DNA of 64,000 nt from Flavonifractor sp052065355 (GCF_052065355.1 NZ_JBQHUF010000013.1:41652-105651); one strand, 5' to 3'; positions 19,431 to 28,396 are shown, numbered from the stretch's first letter. A program made the numbers and translations. The notes: a model not told the origin generated them from the letters alone.

Positions 19431-19483
19431 GCTCCCGGTGGGAGCGAACCGTGTGGCGGAGAGCCGGGACGCCTACCGGGAGC
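19431..19483. repeat. Short inverted repeats before the second receiver gene
   Basis: GCTCCC and GGGAGC form a small hairpin at 19431-19445, and ACCGGGAGC at about 19475-19483 offers an alternative partner to GCTCCCGGT. No U-tract. A weak regulatory or termination structure in the 104-bp gap is possible. Confidence 0.35.
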
Positions 19484-19522
19484 AATCAGAAAAACATTTG
19501 CATTGGATAGAGGGTGCCGACC

Positions 19523-19900
19523 ATGAAAACACTTCTATTTATATCATCCAATAAAATGCTGGGACAGGGGCTATCGGCAGCCATTCAATCCAAATCGGAG
19601 CTTGGCTTCCTGTGGGCGGCCCAACTCAATTATCCGCAGGCTATTGTGGGAGTTGATATTTTCCACGCTGATGTGGTGATATTGGATGTTGTGGATCAGG
19701 TGGATGTGGAGTTGGCAGTTGAGATCTGCCGTTCCATTCGGCAGAATGAGCAGAATATAAAGATCCTGCTCCTGGTCAGGCCGGAACAAGCCGTTGTGCG
19801 CAAAGTGGCTGTGGACACAAAAAATGCCGGTCTGGCAGATGACTTTGTCTTTTATGACAGCTCCCTGACCTATCTGCTCGCAAAGCTGGAGGCATTATAA
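19523..19900 (+). CDS. Receiver-like (CheY-fold) protein
   Basis: A 125-aa stand-alone receiver-like domain, paralog of the protein at 20-406. It reads MKTLLFISSNKMLGQGL at the start, has VILDV at the expected phospho-Asp position, and ends with DDFVFYD and a similar tail. The Lys usual on beta-5 is not evident. ATG 19523 lies 8 nt after AGAGGG. It closes the envelope island that its paralog opens. There is no adjacent kinase, so phosphorylation is unproven. Confidence 0.65.
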   Translation: MKTLLFISSNKMLGQGLSAAIQSKSELGFLWAAQLNYPQAIVGVDIFHADVVILDVVDQVDVELAVEICRSIRQNEQNIKILLLVRPEQAVVRKVAVDTKNAGLADDFVFYDSSLTYLLAKLEAL

Positions 19901-19925
19901 TTCTATTGGCTAAATATGATTTTGA

Positions 19926-19952
19926 AGCGGCTTTGAGAAATTCAGAGCCGCT
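19926..19952 (+). terminator. Hairpin terminator after the second receiver gene
   Basis: An AGCGGCT...AGCCGCT stem with inner pairing and a 5-nt loop, followed by a T-rich CTCTTCTT stretch, 26 nt after the stop codon. Confidence 0.6.
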
Positions 19953-20269
19953 CTTCTTACTGCTTTTGCGACGATGCTTATGAAATTGGGGGGAGCAATA
20001 GCGGAACGGATTTCAGATAGGCGGTGGCGGTATCCGGCGGGCTGCTGTGTCCACATCGCCTTGGTTTCTATCTTTGTTAACAGTGTATTAAAATCACTTT
20101 GATCAAAATATCTCAAAACTGTTTTGTAGCTTACTGACCACACGAACAGCCACAGACAGGGCCGGAATGGCCGGAAATTTTGCGTTTTAAAAGTGTTGGA
20201 AAGCAATTTTCCCAGAGCGAAAATACCCGTAAACAAGAGAAAAAGATTAAAAAAATTAAAAATTTAGCG

Positions 20270-20314
20270 TTGGTAAGGATGAGGTCTCCGGTTCAAATCC
20301 GGATAGCAGCTCCA
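20270..20314 (+). other. 3' half of tRNA-Thr(GGT): attachment-site remnant
   Basis: The sequence begins in an anticodon loop (TTGGTAA, anticodon GGT, threonine) and continues with the 3' anticodon strand GGATG, variable loop AGGTC, T-arm TCCGG-TTCAAAT-CCGGA, acceptor strand TAGCAGC and TCCA. The 5' half is absent, since the upstream sequence is AT-rich and does not pair. This is the classic trace of a tRNA-3'-end integration site (attL/attR) and not a functional tRNA gene. The broken integrase gene 180 bp away fits. Confidence 0.8.
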
Positions 20315-20315
20315 A

Positions 20316-20350
20316 AAAGCCTTGAAAACTTTGGCTTTCAGGGCTTTTTT
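20316..20350 (+). terminator. Hairpin with U-tract after the tRNA fragment
   Basis: AGCCTTGAAA pairs with TTTCAGGGCT (one mismatch) and is followed by six T. It was probably the terminator of the ancestral tRNA and was carried with the attachment site. Confidence 0.55.
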
Positions 20351-20372
20351 GTTGCGATTTTTGATTTTTTGG

Positions 20373-20394
20373 TGTGGGTCAAAATGTGGGTCAA
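20373..20394. repeat. Tandem TGTGGGTCAA repeats (candidate integrase arm sites)
   Basis: TGTGGGTCAA occurs at 20373-20382 and 20385-20394, a 12-bp period. Closely spaced direct repeats between a tRNA attachment core and a tyrosine integrase gene are typical of arm-type integrase sites. Assignment by position only. Confidence 0.45.
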
Positions 20395-20450
20395 CCTTCT
20401 GAGCCACACCGTGACCCGCACGCCGAAATGGCCGGAAAGGTTTAAACAGT

Positions 20451-20487
20451 GCCGGGCAGGAAGTTTGCGATTCCTGCCCGGCTTTTT
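20451..20487 (+). terminator. Strong hairpin terminator (plus orientation)
   Basis: A 10-bp GC-rich perfect stem (GCCGGGCAGG with CCTGCCCGGC) is followed by CTTTTTC-type U-tract on the plus strand, just past the 3' end of the broken integrase. Confidence 0.6.
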
Positions 20488-20496
20488 CTCTCTGTC

Positions 20497-21625
20497 TTAC
20501 ATGACCTGCTCCATAAAGCTGCCCATGGCGGTTGCTGCCTCGTCCTGCTTTTGTCTTGTTGCATGGGTGTAGGTGCGGAGTGTAAATTCTGCGTCATAGT
20601 GCCCCAGCATGGAGGACACCGTCTTTACGTTTACGCCGTTCTGGAGAGCTGTGCAAAGGTGCGCCGCAGATCGTGGAAGCGGATGTGAGGGAGCCCAGCG
20701 TCCTTCAGGAGCAGGTTTACCACCGAATCTGGGTGGTACATTTCCCCGGTAATAGGAGACAGAAACAGGTAAGGGCCGTCCGGGTGCTTGCTGTGCTCCT
20801 GGATAAGTAAATTCACTGCTGTCTGTGGGATGGATACCAAGCGGACGGAGTTTTCCGTTTTAGGCCGGGTGAGCTCCAGGGAGCCGTCCGGGTTGCGGAT
20901 ATACTGCTTGCCGACGGAGATCGTTTTGCTTCGGATGTCTACGTCATCCCACCGCAAAGCCACCAGCTCTCCCTTCCGCAGTCCGCTGACCAGTTTCGGA
21001 TAGAAAATGGGAAGGAGATCTTGGGTTTTGGCGGCTTCCAGATAGGCGTGCATGGCCTTGGGCGGCAGAATCTGCATTTTGATCTTTCAGGGCTTTGGAG
21101 CAATACAGTCCTTGGTGGGATTCCTGGGTATCAGCCGCTCCTTGATCGCTCGTTCCAGAGCTGCATGGAGCATTAGGTGCACGCTGTGGACCGTGGTGGT
21201 GCTCAGCCCCTTTACCTGCGCCTTTCCAATGTGTATTCTGCCATCTTCCAATAACTCTTTGTAGAGCTTTTGCAGGTGCCTGGTGGTCAGCTTCTTTAGC
21301 TTGATGTCACCGATGTGAGGGATTGTGTAGGTCTCAATAATGAGATCATAGCGATTTGCCGTGGCAATATGCACATTGGGTTTGGCGTAGAGCTTATACC
21401 AGGTGCGCAGCCAGGTAGTCACAGTGTACTCGTCTGCTGCCTTGCTGATGTCTAAACCCTGGCACTCCTCCAGAGCTTTTTTCAGCTTTTCCTTGACTTC
21501 TCCCTGAGTCTTACCTAGGATATTCTTGATGATCTGTTTTCCGGTTTTGGGACTATACCCAGCCGTGTACCGGCCCTCCCAGCGGCCATCCCTCCGCTTC
21601 CTGATGTTGCCCTCTCCGTTAGCTC
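20497..21625 (-). pseudogene. Broken tyrosine integrase (Int-Tn916-like)
   Basis: A tyrosine recombinase that has lost its reading frame. The N-terminal part keeps an RKRRDGRWEGRYTAGY AP2/arm-binding-like start and a SAM-like core-binding domain. The catalytic part keeps Arg in SGLRKGEL, HDLRR, MLGH and the Tyr in RTYTH, ending MEQVM. Lesions: an in-frame TGA at 21087-21089, a frameshift near 20650-20660 right after HDLRRTFA, and probably another frameshift near 21610 at the N-terminus. It sits beside the tRNA-Thr fragment, so it is likely the dead integrase of an element that used that site. Confidence 0.82.
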
Positions 21626-21780
21626 ATTTCTTTTCCAAGCAGTGTCACCTCCAGTTCTTTTGCAATTTCCTGGGCTAGCTTGAATCCGGCGATAAAGCTG
21701 GCCAGAGAGAGCTTCTCCCGCAGCGGGTTTTCCGCATCCACCAGCTGCATCAGCTTTCGCCGTTTCGGCTGCCCAAGACA
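21619..21780 (-). pseudogene. Fragment resembling a DUF6809-type small protein
   Basis: An open stretch ending at 21619 encodes a C-terminal piece with a NPLREKLSLASFIAGFKLA segment, like small proteins found next to integrases in Firmicute phages and elements. The upstream part is missing. A candidate ATG at 21750 would give only 43 aa. It ends just before the integrase relic, so it belongs to the same decayed element. Confidence 0.4.
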
Positions 21781-22259
21781 GTCCCGCACTGCGGGTCGTT
21801 GTAACCTCCGCTAGTTCCAGCTGCCCTTCCCCATCCCAACGCAGGGCGCACAGTACCCCACAGGCGGTTACGCCGCTGGTCAGAACAAAAGTGGGTGCGG
21901 GCTTCTGCCCGCAAAAACGCGTTTGGCAGCCGCTTGCGGCAAGCCAAATGTTCTGCTTGCCCCACCCATGGGTGGGTGAAATCGCTCCCTCACCACTGCC
22001 GGCATCTATCCAGAAGCAGGAGACTATCCGTACTGCGGGGAGAGACGATGATTTTTTCTCCTGCTTCTCTCTGTTGACAGCGTATGAGAACCGCCTTTGT
22101 TTACTGGAGTTCCCCAATAGAACCAGGAGGGCACATGGCTTTCTTAGCCGGCCCGAGGAAGGGAACTTCGAATAACTTTGTCGATGGCTGTCCGGTTTTC
22201 CACAAGACTGTAAATAATGATAATAGGCAGTTCTATATAGCCGGAAAGAAGTTGATTTT
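21781..22259. other. Decayed non-coding stretch
   Basis: About 480 bp between the element relics and the LCP gene. No frame carries recognisable protein motifs, and the open frames here are low-complexity or antisense. It is probably a decayed part of the integrated element. Confidence 0.4.
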
Positions 22260-23282
22260 ATGCCTGGAAAGCGTGCACGCAAAGCATCATCTTTTCCCCG
22301 CATCTTGAAACGATTGTATCTGATGGCTGTCGTTCTATCAGCGATTATCGTGATCGCCTATCTCGCGTGGAAGGCAGTGATCAAACCGCCTCCCATGGCG
22401 GAGGCTTCTCCTGCGGAAACACAGGTACAGGCCGGAGAAGACGCGGTGCACACGCCGGCGCCGTCAAGCACGCAGGGGAATTTTGAGCGCAGGCGCTTGT
22501 GCTATACGTTCTTGCTTGTGGCGTCAGACCAGGCAAGCGCAAACGCGGACACCATTATGGTGCTGACGTATGACACGGTAGAGCAGACGGCGGGGCTGGT
22601 GTCCATTCCGAGAGATACGCTGGTGGACCGCCGTTTTCCCAAGATCAACGCGGTCTACCACGACGGGATCGAGGCATTGCGGGATGAAGTATCCCGGATG
22701 CTGGGTATCCCGATTGATTATTATATCTGTGTGGATGTGGATGGCTTTGTTCAAGTGGTGGACGCGGTGGATGGGATCGACTTTGATGTGCCCATCCATA
22801 TGTCCTATGATGATCCGCTTCAGGATCTGCACATCCATTTCGAACCCGGAATGCAGCACATCAACGGGAAAGAAGCCCTGGCAATCTGCCGCCTGAGGAA
22901 AAACTCCGACGGCACCATGGCCTATCCCGACTCGGATATCGGAAGGACACGCACACAGCAGCAGGTTTTGGTTGCCATCGCGAAAAAGCTGCTCAAGAAC
23001 CCGCAAAAGATATTTGAGTACATAGAAATCTGGAAGGAAAATGTGGTTACGGATCTGAAGGCGGAGCATATGGCGTGGTTTGTTTCGTCGCTCCTGGACT
23101 TTCCGCTGGAAACCGGCCTTTCCTTTGCGACGCTGCCAGGTGATGGGACGGTAAAATATAAAGGGGTGGAATGGTGCTATGAACTCTACCCGGAGGAAAC
23201 TCTGGAGATCGTAAATGAAATGTTAAATCCATATACAAAGTCGTTGACAGAACAGAATCTGGACATTTTTCAAGCAAAATAG
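22260..23282 (+). CDS. LytR-CpsA-Psr (LCP) family protein
   Basis: A 340-aa membrane protein with a short cytoplasmic N-terminus, one membrane segment (about residues 18-38), a Pro/Ala-rich linker and an LCP domain (about 80-250). Typical motifs are seen: the AD(T)I-type strand, SIPRD at 115-119, the KINAVY segment, and the Arg-containing ICRLRKNS and DIGRTRTQQQVL segments. LCP enzymes attach wall teichoic acid, capsule or similar polymers to peptidoglycan from lipid-linked precursors. No polymer gene cluster is nearby. The gene starts after the integration scar, with GGAAAGAAG upstream. An RCC1-repeat lipoprotein follows 54 nt later, possibly in the same operon. Confidence 0.88.
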   Translation: MPGKRARKASSFPRILKRLYLMAVVLSAIIVIAYLAWKAVIKPPPMAEASPAETQVQAGEDAVHTPAPSSTQGNFERRRLCYTFLLVASDQASANADTIMVLTYDTVEQTAGLVSIPRDTLVDRRFPKINAVYHDGIEALRDEVSRMLGIPIDYYICVDVDGFVQVVDAVDGIDFDVPIHMSYDDPLQDLHIHFEPGMQHINGKEALAICRLRKNSDGTMAYPDSDIGRTRTQQQVLVAIAKKLLKNPQKIFEYIEIWKENVVTDLKAEHMAWFVSSLLDFPLETGLSFATLPGDGTVKYKGVEWCYELYPEETLEIVNEMLNPYTKSLTEQNLDIFQAK

Positions 23283-23336
23283 TACGGAAGTGTCGGTTTA
23301 CTTGTGCCTTTTGTGAGGTAAAGGAAGGAACGTGCC

Positions 23337-25268
23337 ATGAAAGTAAGCAGACTGTATCTCTCGCTGATTTGCCTGTTGCTCCTCCTCAGCGTTTCCGGCT
23401 GTACCTCCGCTGATGCGGATCCGAGCTTGCCTTCGCAGCCTGCATCCCCTTCTGCCTCCACCCCGGCCCCTGCACCCGAGGGGCCTTATCGGGAGGATGC
23501 TTTTACAGCGATTGCCAGCAGCTATATGACCTATTATGCCATTCGGGAAGACGGCACGCTGGTGGGCTGGGGTGACAACTACCGTGGACTTATCAACAGT
23601 CCTGCGGTAGGGATGACCTATGACGGGGCAGTGGAGATGATGGAGGATGTCACTGCTGTCTACGCGGGACAGTGGGTCACGCTGGTGCTATGCCAGGACG
23701 GAACCCTTTGGGGGATCGGCTCCAGCCTCTCTGGCCTGCTTCCGGAAGCAGATGCGGAAGCGGACCCATACACTCCTCGCTTTTTGATGGACAACGTGAT
23801 TATGGCTGCCCCGTCGGGTGAGAGCGCATGTGCCCTTCGCTCTGACGGCACCGTGTGGCAGTGTGGCGGAGGCAAGAGCTTTCAGCCAAAGCAGATTTTA
23901 ACCGATATCGTAAAAATAGAGGCAAACTCCTCTGCTTTTTATGCCATAGATACGGAAGGCACGCTCTATGTGTGGGGGACGCTTTTGCCTTTGAATACAG
24001 ACCTTGAAGAGCCTTGGTTGGAGCCGCGGCAGATTTTGGAGGGAGTAACAGACGTAGCCTCCTCTGGACGTCGGCTCCTGGTGCGGAAAGCGGACAACAG
24101 TCTGTGGCGAATGGGCTGGTGGCAAAAGGAGAGCTGCGCTTACACCGACCTGGAGCTCTGGATGGAGGATGTGATCTTCTTTACCATTGATCTGGCTATC
24201 ACGGAGGACCATACACTCTGGAGCTTGGATGATGATACCCCTGTTCGTCTCATGGACAACGCAGCCAGTGCGGTAAGGGGGGAGCAAGGGATCCTCGCTC
24301 TGGATAAAGAAGGACAGCTTTGGATGCTTGCGCCGGATTCCGATGTACCCACGCTGCTGGCTGGATATTCCACGAAAGAAATACCAGGGCCCTCTCCCGA
24401 GACAGGTGTTCTTCCGGTGGCGGAGGTACCGGTCTCCGCCCTGACCGAGTGCTATGCCATCCGGGAAGACGGAACCTTGCTCCAGGTGGAGAAGGACGGC
24501 AGTTATACGGAACTGTTGGAAAATGCAGCTGCTGTCTATGCCGGCCAGTGGGTCAACTACGCCATTGATCGGAGCGGGACTCTCTGGGGGATGGGAGGCG
24601 ATACGGGCAGCCGTCTGCCGGGCGCCTACTACGGAGAGGCTCCCGCAGAATTTGTCCCCATCTTGGAAGAGGTGTCCTCCGTCGCCCAGTATTCCGAGAC
24701 CTATGCCATGGTCAAGCAGGACGGCACCCTGTGGGCCTGGGGCGACCTTTTGGGGGCGGAGAGCTGGAAGGAGCCGGTTTACCTTGATGACCAGGTCCTG
24801 TCCGCCTCCTGCGAGGCCTATCCCGGCGGCCTCTATATCAAGGGGGATCACACCCTCTGGCGGTGGGAGCCTATCCTTCAGAAAAACGGGACCTGCGAGA
24901 TCCGGCAGCGGCAGGTTTTGGAGGGCGTACTGGACGCCTGCCGGTGGGAGGATTCTTTTTTTATTCTGAAAGAGGATGGAACGGCCTGGCTCTATGACGA
25001 TTTGGAGGGGAACAGTGGGACGCACCTTTTGGATGGGGTGCGCTCCGTGGACAGCCATTTTCTGCTCCAGGAGGACGGTGCCCTGTGGGAAGTTCTTGCG
25101 GATGGGCAGGACTGTACGCTCCGGCAGATCGGAAAGCAGGTCTCTTACGCAGCGTGGATGTATGCCTGGGATTGCTTCCTCTGCCTGGATCAGAACGGTG
25201 TACTGCGGACGCTGGCTTCAGACGGTTCCGGAGATGTGCTCACAGATGGGATACGGTATCCCGCCTGA
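23337..25268 (+). CDS. RCC1-repeat lipoprotein with internal duplication
   Basis: A 643-aa lipoprotein (Cys in VSGC, Pro/Ala linker after it). The body is made of RCC1-like units with the signature DGTLWGxG/DGTLWAWG, so a beta-propeller is expected. The two halves are related: YAIREDGTLVGW near residue 65 is echoed by YAIREDGTLLQV near 375, and AVYAGQWVT by AVYAGQWVN, which suggests a duplicated propeller. Such proteins are usually extracellular binding modules. It follows an LCP gene. A stem-loop terminator lies 190 nt downstream. Confidence 0.82.
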   Translation: MKVSRLYLSLICLLLLLSVSGCTSADADPSLPSQPASPSASTPAPAPEGPYREDAFTAIASSYMTYYAIREDGTLVGWGDNYRGLINSPAVGMTYDGAVEMMEDVTAVYAGQWVTLVLCQDGTLWGIGSSLSGLLPEADAEADPYTPRFLMDNVIMAAPSGESACALRSDGTVWQCGGGKSFQPKQILTDIVKIEANSSAFYAIDTEGTLYVWGTLLPLNTDLEEPWLEPRQILEGVTDVASSGRRLLVRKADNSLWRMGWWQKESCAYTDLELWMEDVIFFTIDLAITEDHTLWSLDDDTPVRLMDNAASAVRGEQGILALDKEGQLWMLAPDSDVPTLLAGYSTKEIPGPSPETGVLPVAEVPVSALTECYAIREDGTLLQVEKDGSYTELLENAAAVYAGQWVNYAIDRSGTLWGMGGDTGSRLPGAYYGEAPAEFVPILEEVSSVAQYSETYAMVKQDGTLWAWGDLLGAESWKEPVYLDDQVLSASCEAYPGGLYIKGDHTLWRWEPILQKNGTCEIRQRQVLEGVLDACRWEDSFFILKEDGTAWLYDDLEGNSGTHLLDGVRSVDSHFLLQEDGALWEVLADGQDCTLRQIGKQVSYAAWMYAWDCFLCLDQNGVLRTLASDGSGDVLTDGIRYPA

Positions 25269-25457
25269 GAGGATTTCGCAGGCGGCCAGAGGGAGCAGGA
25301 ACGACAGCATGGCGGCTGGATCTAGATCAGCAGGTGGGTGCCGAAGCAGATCCTTGCCGCTGTATACAGCAGTATAAAGCCCAAAGCGGAACCAGCGTTT
25401 TACCTGCTATGATCCTGGAGGGCTATATTTGATGAGCTATTTTTCGATAGCGGCAAA

Positions 25458-25500
25458 AAAGAAAACCACTTAAATGTTTGAATTTAAGTGGTTTTCTTTT
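25458..25500. terminator. Bidirectional intrinsic terminator
   Basis: A long AT-rich stem (AAAGAAAACCACTTAAAT pairing with the mirror arm) with T-runs on both strands. It separates the RCC1 gene (plus) from the PLP-enzyme gene (minus). The 190 bp between the RCC1 stop and this stem hold nothing I can identify. Confidence 0.8.
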
Positions 25501-25592
25501 GATTTTTGAGCGAGTTTAAGAGAAATGAAAGAGCTTTGCATAAGGCGTTTCTCACTCATATGCTGCATGCTGTAACATGCACCCTTAATGGC

Positions 25593-26801
25593 TTAAGCCT
25601 GGTATCCTTCGATGGCAGCAGCGATATGTTCCAGACCTTTTGCAAGCATACTTCTGGGCATGGCCAGGTTAAGACGGATGTAGCCTTTTGCATTTCCCAC
25701 GAAGAGGCTGTTGCCTCCCTCCAACAGTACTCCAGCCTTCTGCGCAAAGAAAAGCGGCAAATCCTCTACACCGGGCAGTACCTGATTCATGTCGATCCAA
25801 GCCAGATAAGTTGCCTCAGCTTTTGTAACAACTGCCGCAGGAATCCTTTGGGCAAAGAACCGCTCCATATAGTCAAAATTAGCGTCCAGGTAAGCCCGCA
25901 GCTCCATCAACCAATCATAACCTTTCTCATAGGCTGCCTGAACCGCTGCGATGGACAGGGGATTCATGTCGCAGGTCTCATGAAAATGCATCAAATTTCG
26001 GAGCGCCTCGTCCCGGACGATGATATTGGACATCATCATTCCAGCCAAATTAAAGGCCTTGCTGGCGGACATACAGGTGACCAGCTTTTGATAGTCGGGC
26101 ATAACTTTACCTAACGGGGTGTGACGCCGATCGCTGCGAAGCACATCGCAGTGGATCTCGTCCGAAATTACCCACAAATCATTTTTCTGAATCAGCTGGC
26201 TCAAACGATCTAACTCTTCCCAGGTCCAGATACGGCCCGTGGGATTATGAGGGTTACAAAAAATCAGTACAGCTACATCAGGATCCGCTGCTTTTTGCTC
26301 CAAATCCTCCCAGTCAATAGTAAAATGCCCCTGAGCATCCTTTTTTAATGGGGAGCTGACCAGTTCGCGCTGATTGTGCTCCGCTGCATGAAGGAAATAG
26401 CTGTATGCCGGCGTGAGTGTCAGAACCTTTTTCCCCTCGGGTACCAAATCCCCCACCAGCTCATACAGGGCTGCCACCACACCCAGAGTAAATACCAGCT
26501 GCTCCTGGGGGAAGTCCCAGCCGTAAAGTTTCCGGCACCAGGCACTGAAGGCACGGTAATATCGGTCGTCGTAGAGGTTGGTGTAACCGAAAATTTTGCG
26601 ATCAGCCCGCTCTTTGATAGCCTCAATGATCTCGGGCGCGGTTGAGAATTCCATATCCGCAACCCACATGCGAATAAACTCGTCATCTGTATAAGGGAAT
26701 TCAATACCTGGGTAGGTACCGAATATATACCCTCTGAATCCCTCCACATTCATGGAGTTAGTTCCTCTACGGTCCACAATCTCGTCAAAGTTGTATTTCA
26801 T
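25593..26801 (-). CDS. MalY/PatB-type PLP enzyme (C-S lyase or aminotransferase)
   Basis: A fold-type I PLP enzyme of 402 aa in the MalY/PatB (cystathionine beta-lyase-like) group. PLP Lys is K248 in SASKAFNLAG; D214 lies in SDEIH; NPHNPTGR is at 183-190; MWVADMEF is near the N-terminus. Family members cleave C-S bonds of cysteine conjugates or act as aminotransferases. ATG 26801 is chosen because MKYNFDEIVDRRGTNS is the standard start and AAAGGATG lies upstream. Residues 20-44 differ from the usual PatB sequence. It is last in a probable VOC-symporter-PLP operon, which suggests it acts on the imported amino compound. Confidence 0.86.
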   Translation of the reverse strand: MKYNFDEIVDRRGTNSMNVEGFRGYIFGTYPGIEFPYTDDEFIRMWVADMEFSTAPEIIEAIKERADRKIFGYTNLYDDRYYRAFSAWCRKLYGWDFPQEQLVFTLGVVAALYELVGDLVPEGKKVLTLTPAYSYFLHAAEHNQRELVSSPLKKDAQGHFTIDWEDLEQKAADPDVAVLIFCNPHNPTGRIWTWEELDRLSQLIQKNDLWVISDEIHCDVLRSDRRHTPLGKVMPDYQKLVTCMSASKAFNLAGMMMSNIIVRDEALRNLMHFHETCDMNPLSIAAVQAAYEKGYDWLMELRAYLDANFDYMERFFAQRIPAAVVTKAEATYLAWIDMNQVLPGVEDLPLFFAQKAGVLLEGGNSLFVGNAKGYIRLNLAMPRSMLAKGLEHIAAAIEGYQA

Positions 26802-26893
26802 AGATACATCCTTTCCTGTGTGCAGTGTGGAAAAGAGGGCCCCAAGCTGATAATGACGCATCAACCTGGAGCCCTCATGCTCAGCATGGTATG

Positions 26894-28396
26894 TTAAACG
26901 GACTTGCTTTCTTTGTTCAACTTATCCTCAAAGAATAGGTCGAAATCCGGATCCACCTTACCCACATGGAAGTGGCGTGCTTTATAATCCTTAAGCAGCT
27001 TTAGGTAATCACCGGAAAGCACAAGGATAACAAACATGTTTACAAAGGTGGGAATTGCAGAAGATACATCCACCAGAGTCCAGACAAAGCCCTGGTTATT
27101 GGTCTTTACCAAATAGATACACCAGAACAGGCCAGGCAGGAAGCGCAAAATTTTATAACCCTTTACAATGATCTTTTCCATAATGCTGCCGCTCTGCTTG
27201 AACACCTGCTTGAGGCAAATCATGTAATAGGTAAACCAGCCACCGGCAGTGGTAACCGTGAAGACGATCATAATAATGGCGAGGGCAAAGGCGCCGAAGG
27301 AGCCGAAGCCTTCAGCAAAGGCCTGTACTGCCAAAGCACCGCCATCACTGCCACTGACCCATTGTCCAGAGATGATAGTGGAAATACCGGTGATGCTGCA
27401 GACGATGATGGTGTCAAAAAACACCTCAAAGGAGCCCCACAACCCCTGCTCCACAGGATGCGGGGTCTTAGCCGAGGCGTGGATCATAGGGGAGGTACCC
27501 CAACCAGCCTCATTGGAATACACCGAGCGGGCCAGACCCACACTGACAATTTTGCTGACCGAAGCGCCGGCGAAGCCGCCGATGGCCGCAGTGCCGGTAA
27601 AAGCACCGCCAAAGATAGTGGCAAGTGTGGCAGGAACCGCAGTAATATTTACCAGAATCATACCAATGCCCATCAAAATGTAGGCGATGCTCATAAAGGG
27701 AACCAGTTTGCTGAAGACATTGGCTACGCCGTGGAAGCCGCCGGTGGTAATCAGGTACTCGATAATCACAATGACTGCACCGATCAGAATGATACCCTCC
27801 ACGGTAATGCCGCCGATCTGGATATCAGGCACATGGAAGGCACCGGAAACTACCTGAGCAGTAGTCAGCGTACCGGAGGTAAAAACAAAGGTAGTGGCGA
27901 TGCCAAAGCCGAACAGGATAGCAGGAATTTTCCAAAGCTTACCCCAGTGATGTGCAACACCTAGACCCTGCTGCATGTAGTAGGTAGGGCCGCCATAAGT
28001 ATCCTCGCTGCCTTTATCCCGCATTCGGTAGTAGCAACCAAGCGTAACCTCCACCTGTTTTATGATCATGCCTGTGAGGGCGCAGACCCACATCCAGAAG
28101 ATGGCACCGGGGCCACCGGAGGCTACTGCCGTGGCCACACCTGCGATATTACCGAAGCCTACAGTGCCGCCGATGGCGATGCATGCGGTCTCAAAAGGCT
28201 TGAGCATACCAGGTGTGTTCTTTGCACTTTCGTCTTTCTTAAATATGGAGCCAATGGTGCGCTTGAAAATCCAACCAAAGTGGCGAAACTGAAAGAATCC
28301 AGAAATTACGGTAAAGAATATGCCGGAGCCAAACATCAGCACGGTAAGGGGGGCCCCCCACAGCCAGCCATCTATCATCGTAATAATTTCTACCAC
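26894..28396 (-). CDS. AGCS-family sodium/amino-acid symporter
   Basis: A 500-aa integral membrane protein with about 11 membrane segments and AGCS signatures (FGNIAGVATAVASGGPGAIFW, split here as FGNIAGVATA then VASGGPGAIFW; GGPTYYMQQGLG; SNEAGWGTSPMIHA). The family imports alanine, glycine or related amino acids with Na+. The start codon is GTG behind AAAGGAGG. It lies 33 nt after the VOC gene and 92 nt before the PLP-enzyme gene. Its presence implies that the regulon's substrate is an amino acid or a close analogue; which one cannot be read from the sequence. Confidence 0.93.
   Translation of the reverse strand: MVEIITMIDGWLWGAPLTVLMFGSGIFFTVISGFFQFRHFGWIFKRTIGSIFKKDESAKNTPGMLKPFETACIAIGGTVGFGNIAGVATAVASGGPGAIFWMWVCALTGMIIKQVEVTLGCYYRMRDKGSEDTYGGPTYYMQQGLGVAHHWGKLWKIPAILFGFGIATTFVFTSGTLTTAQVVSGAFHVPDIQIGGITVEGIILIGAVIVIIEYLITTGGFHGVANVFSKLVPFMSIAYILMGIGMILVNITAVPATLATIFGGAFTGTAAIGGFAGASVSKIVSVGLARSVYSNEAGWGTSPMIHASAKTPHPVEQGLWGSFEVFFDTIIVCSITGISTIISGQWVSGSDGGALAVQAFAEGFGSFGAFALAIIMIVFTVTTAGGWFTYYMICLKQVFKQSGSIMEKIIVKGYKILRFLPGLFWCIYLVKTNNQGFVWTLVDVSSAIPTFVNMFVILVLSGDYLKLLKDYKARHFHVGKVDPDFDLFFEDKLNKESKSV

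Larger units (their letters stand above)
20161..20438. repeat. 17-bp direct repeat flanking the tRNA fragment
   Basis: GCCGGAATGGCCGGAAA at 20161-20177 and the same sequence with one change at 20422-20438, 261 bp apart, bracket the tRNA-Thr fragment. They may be integrase-binding or recombination relics; this is inference. Confidence 0.4.

Noticed and set aside
19910..20236. 108-codon minus-strand frame beside the tRNA fragment
   Set aside because: Covers a terminator and AT-rich non-coding sequence; no homologous motif or ribosome site.
20270..20314. Functional tRNA-Thr gene
   Set aside because: Only the part from the anticodon loop to CCA exists; no 5' half can be found upstream.
21515..22303. 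262-codon minus-strand frame across the integration scar
   Set aside because: It overlaps the integrase relic and the small-protein fragment in other frames, has no recognisable motif and an odd composition.
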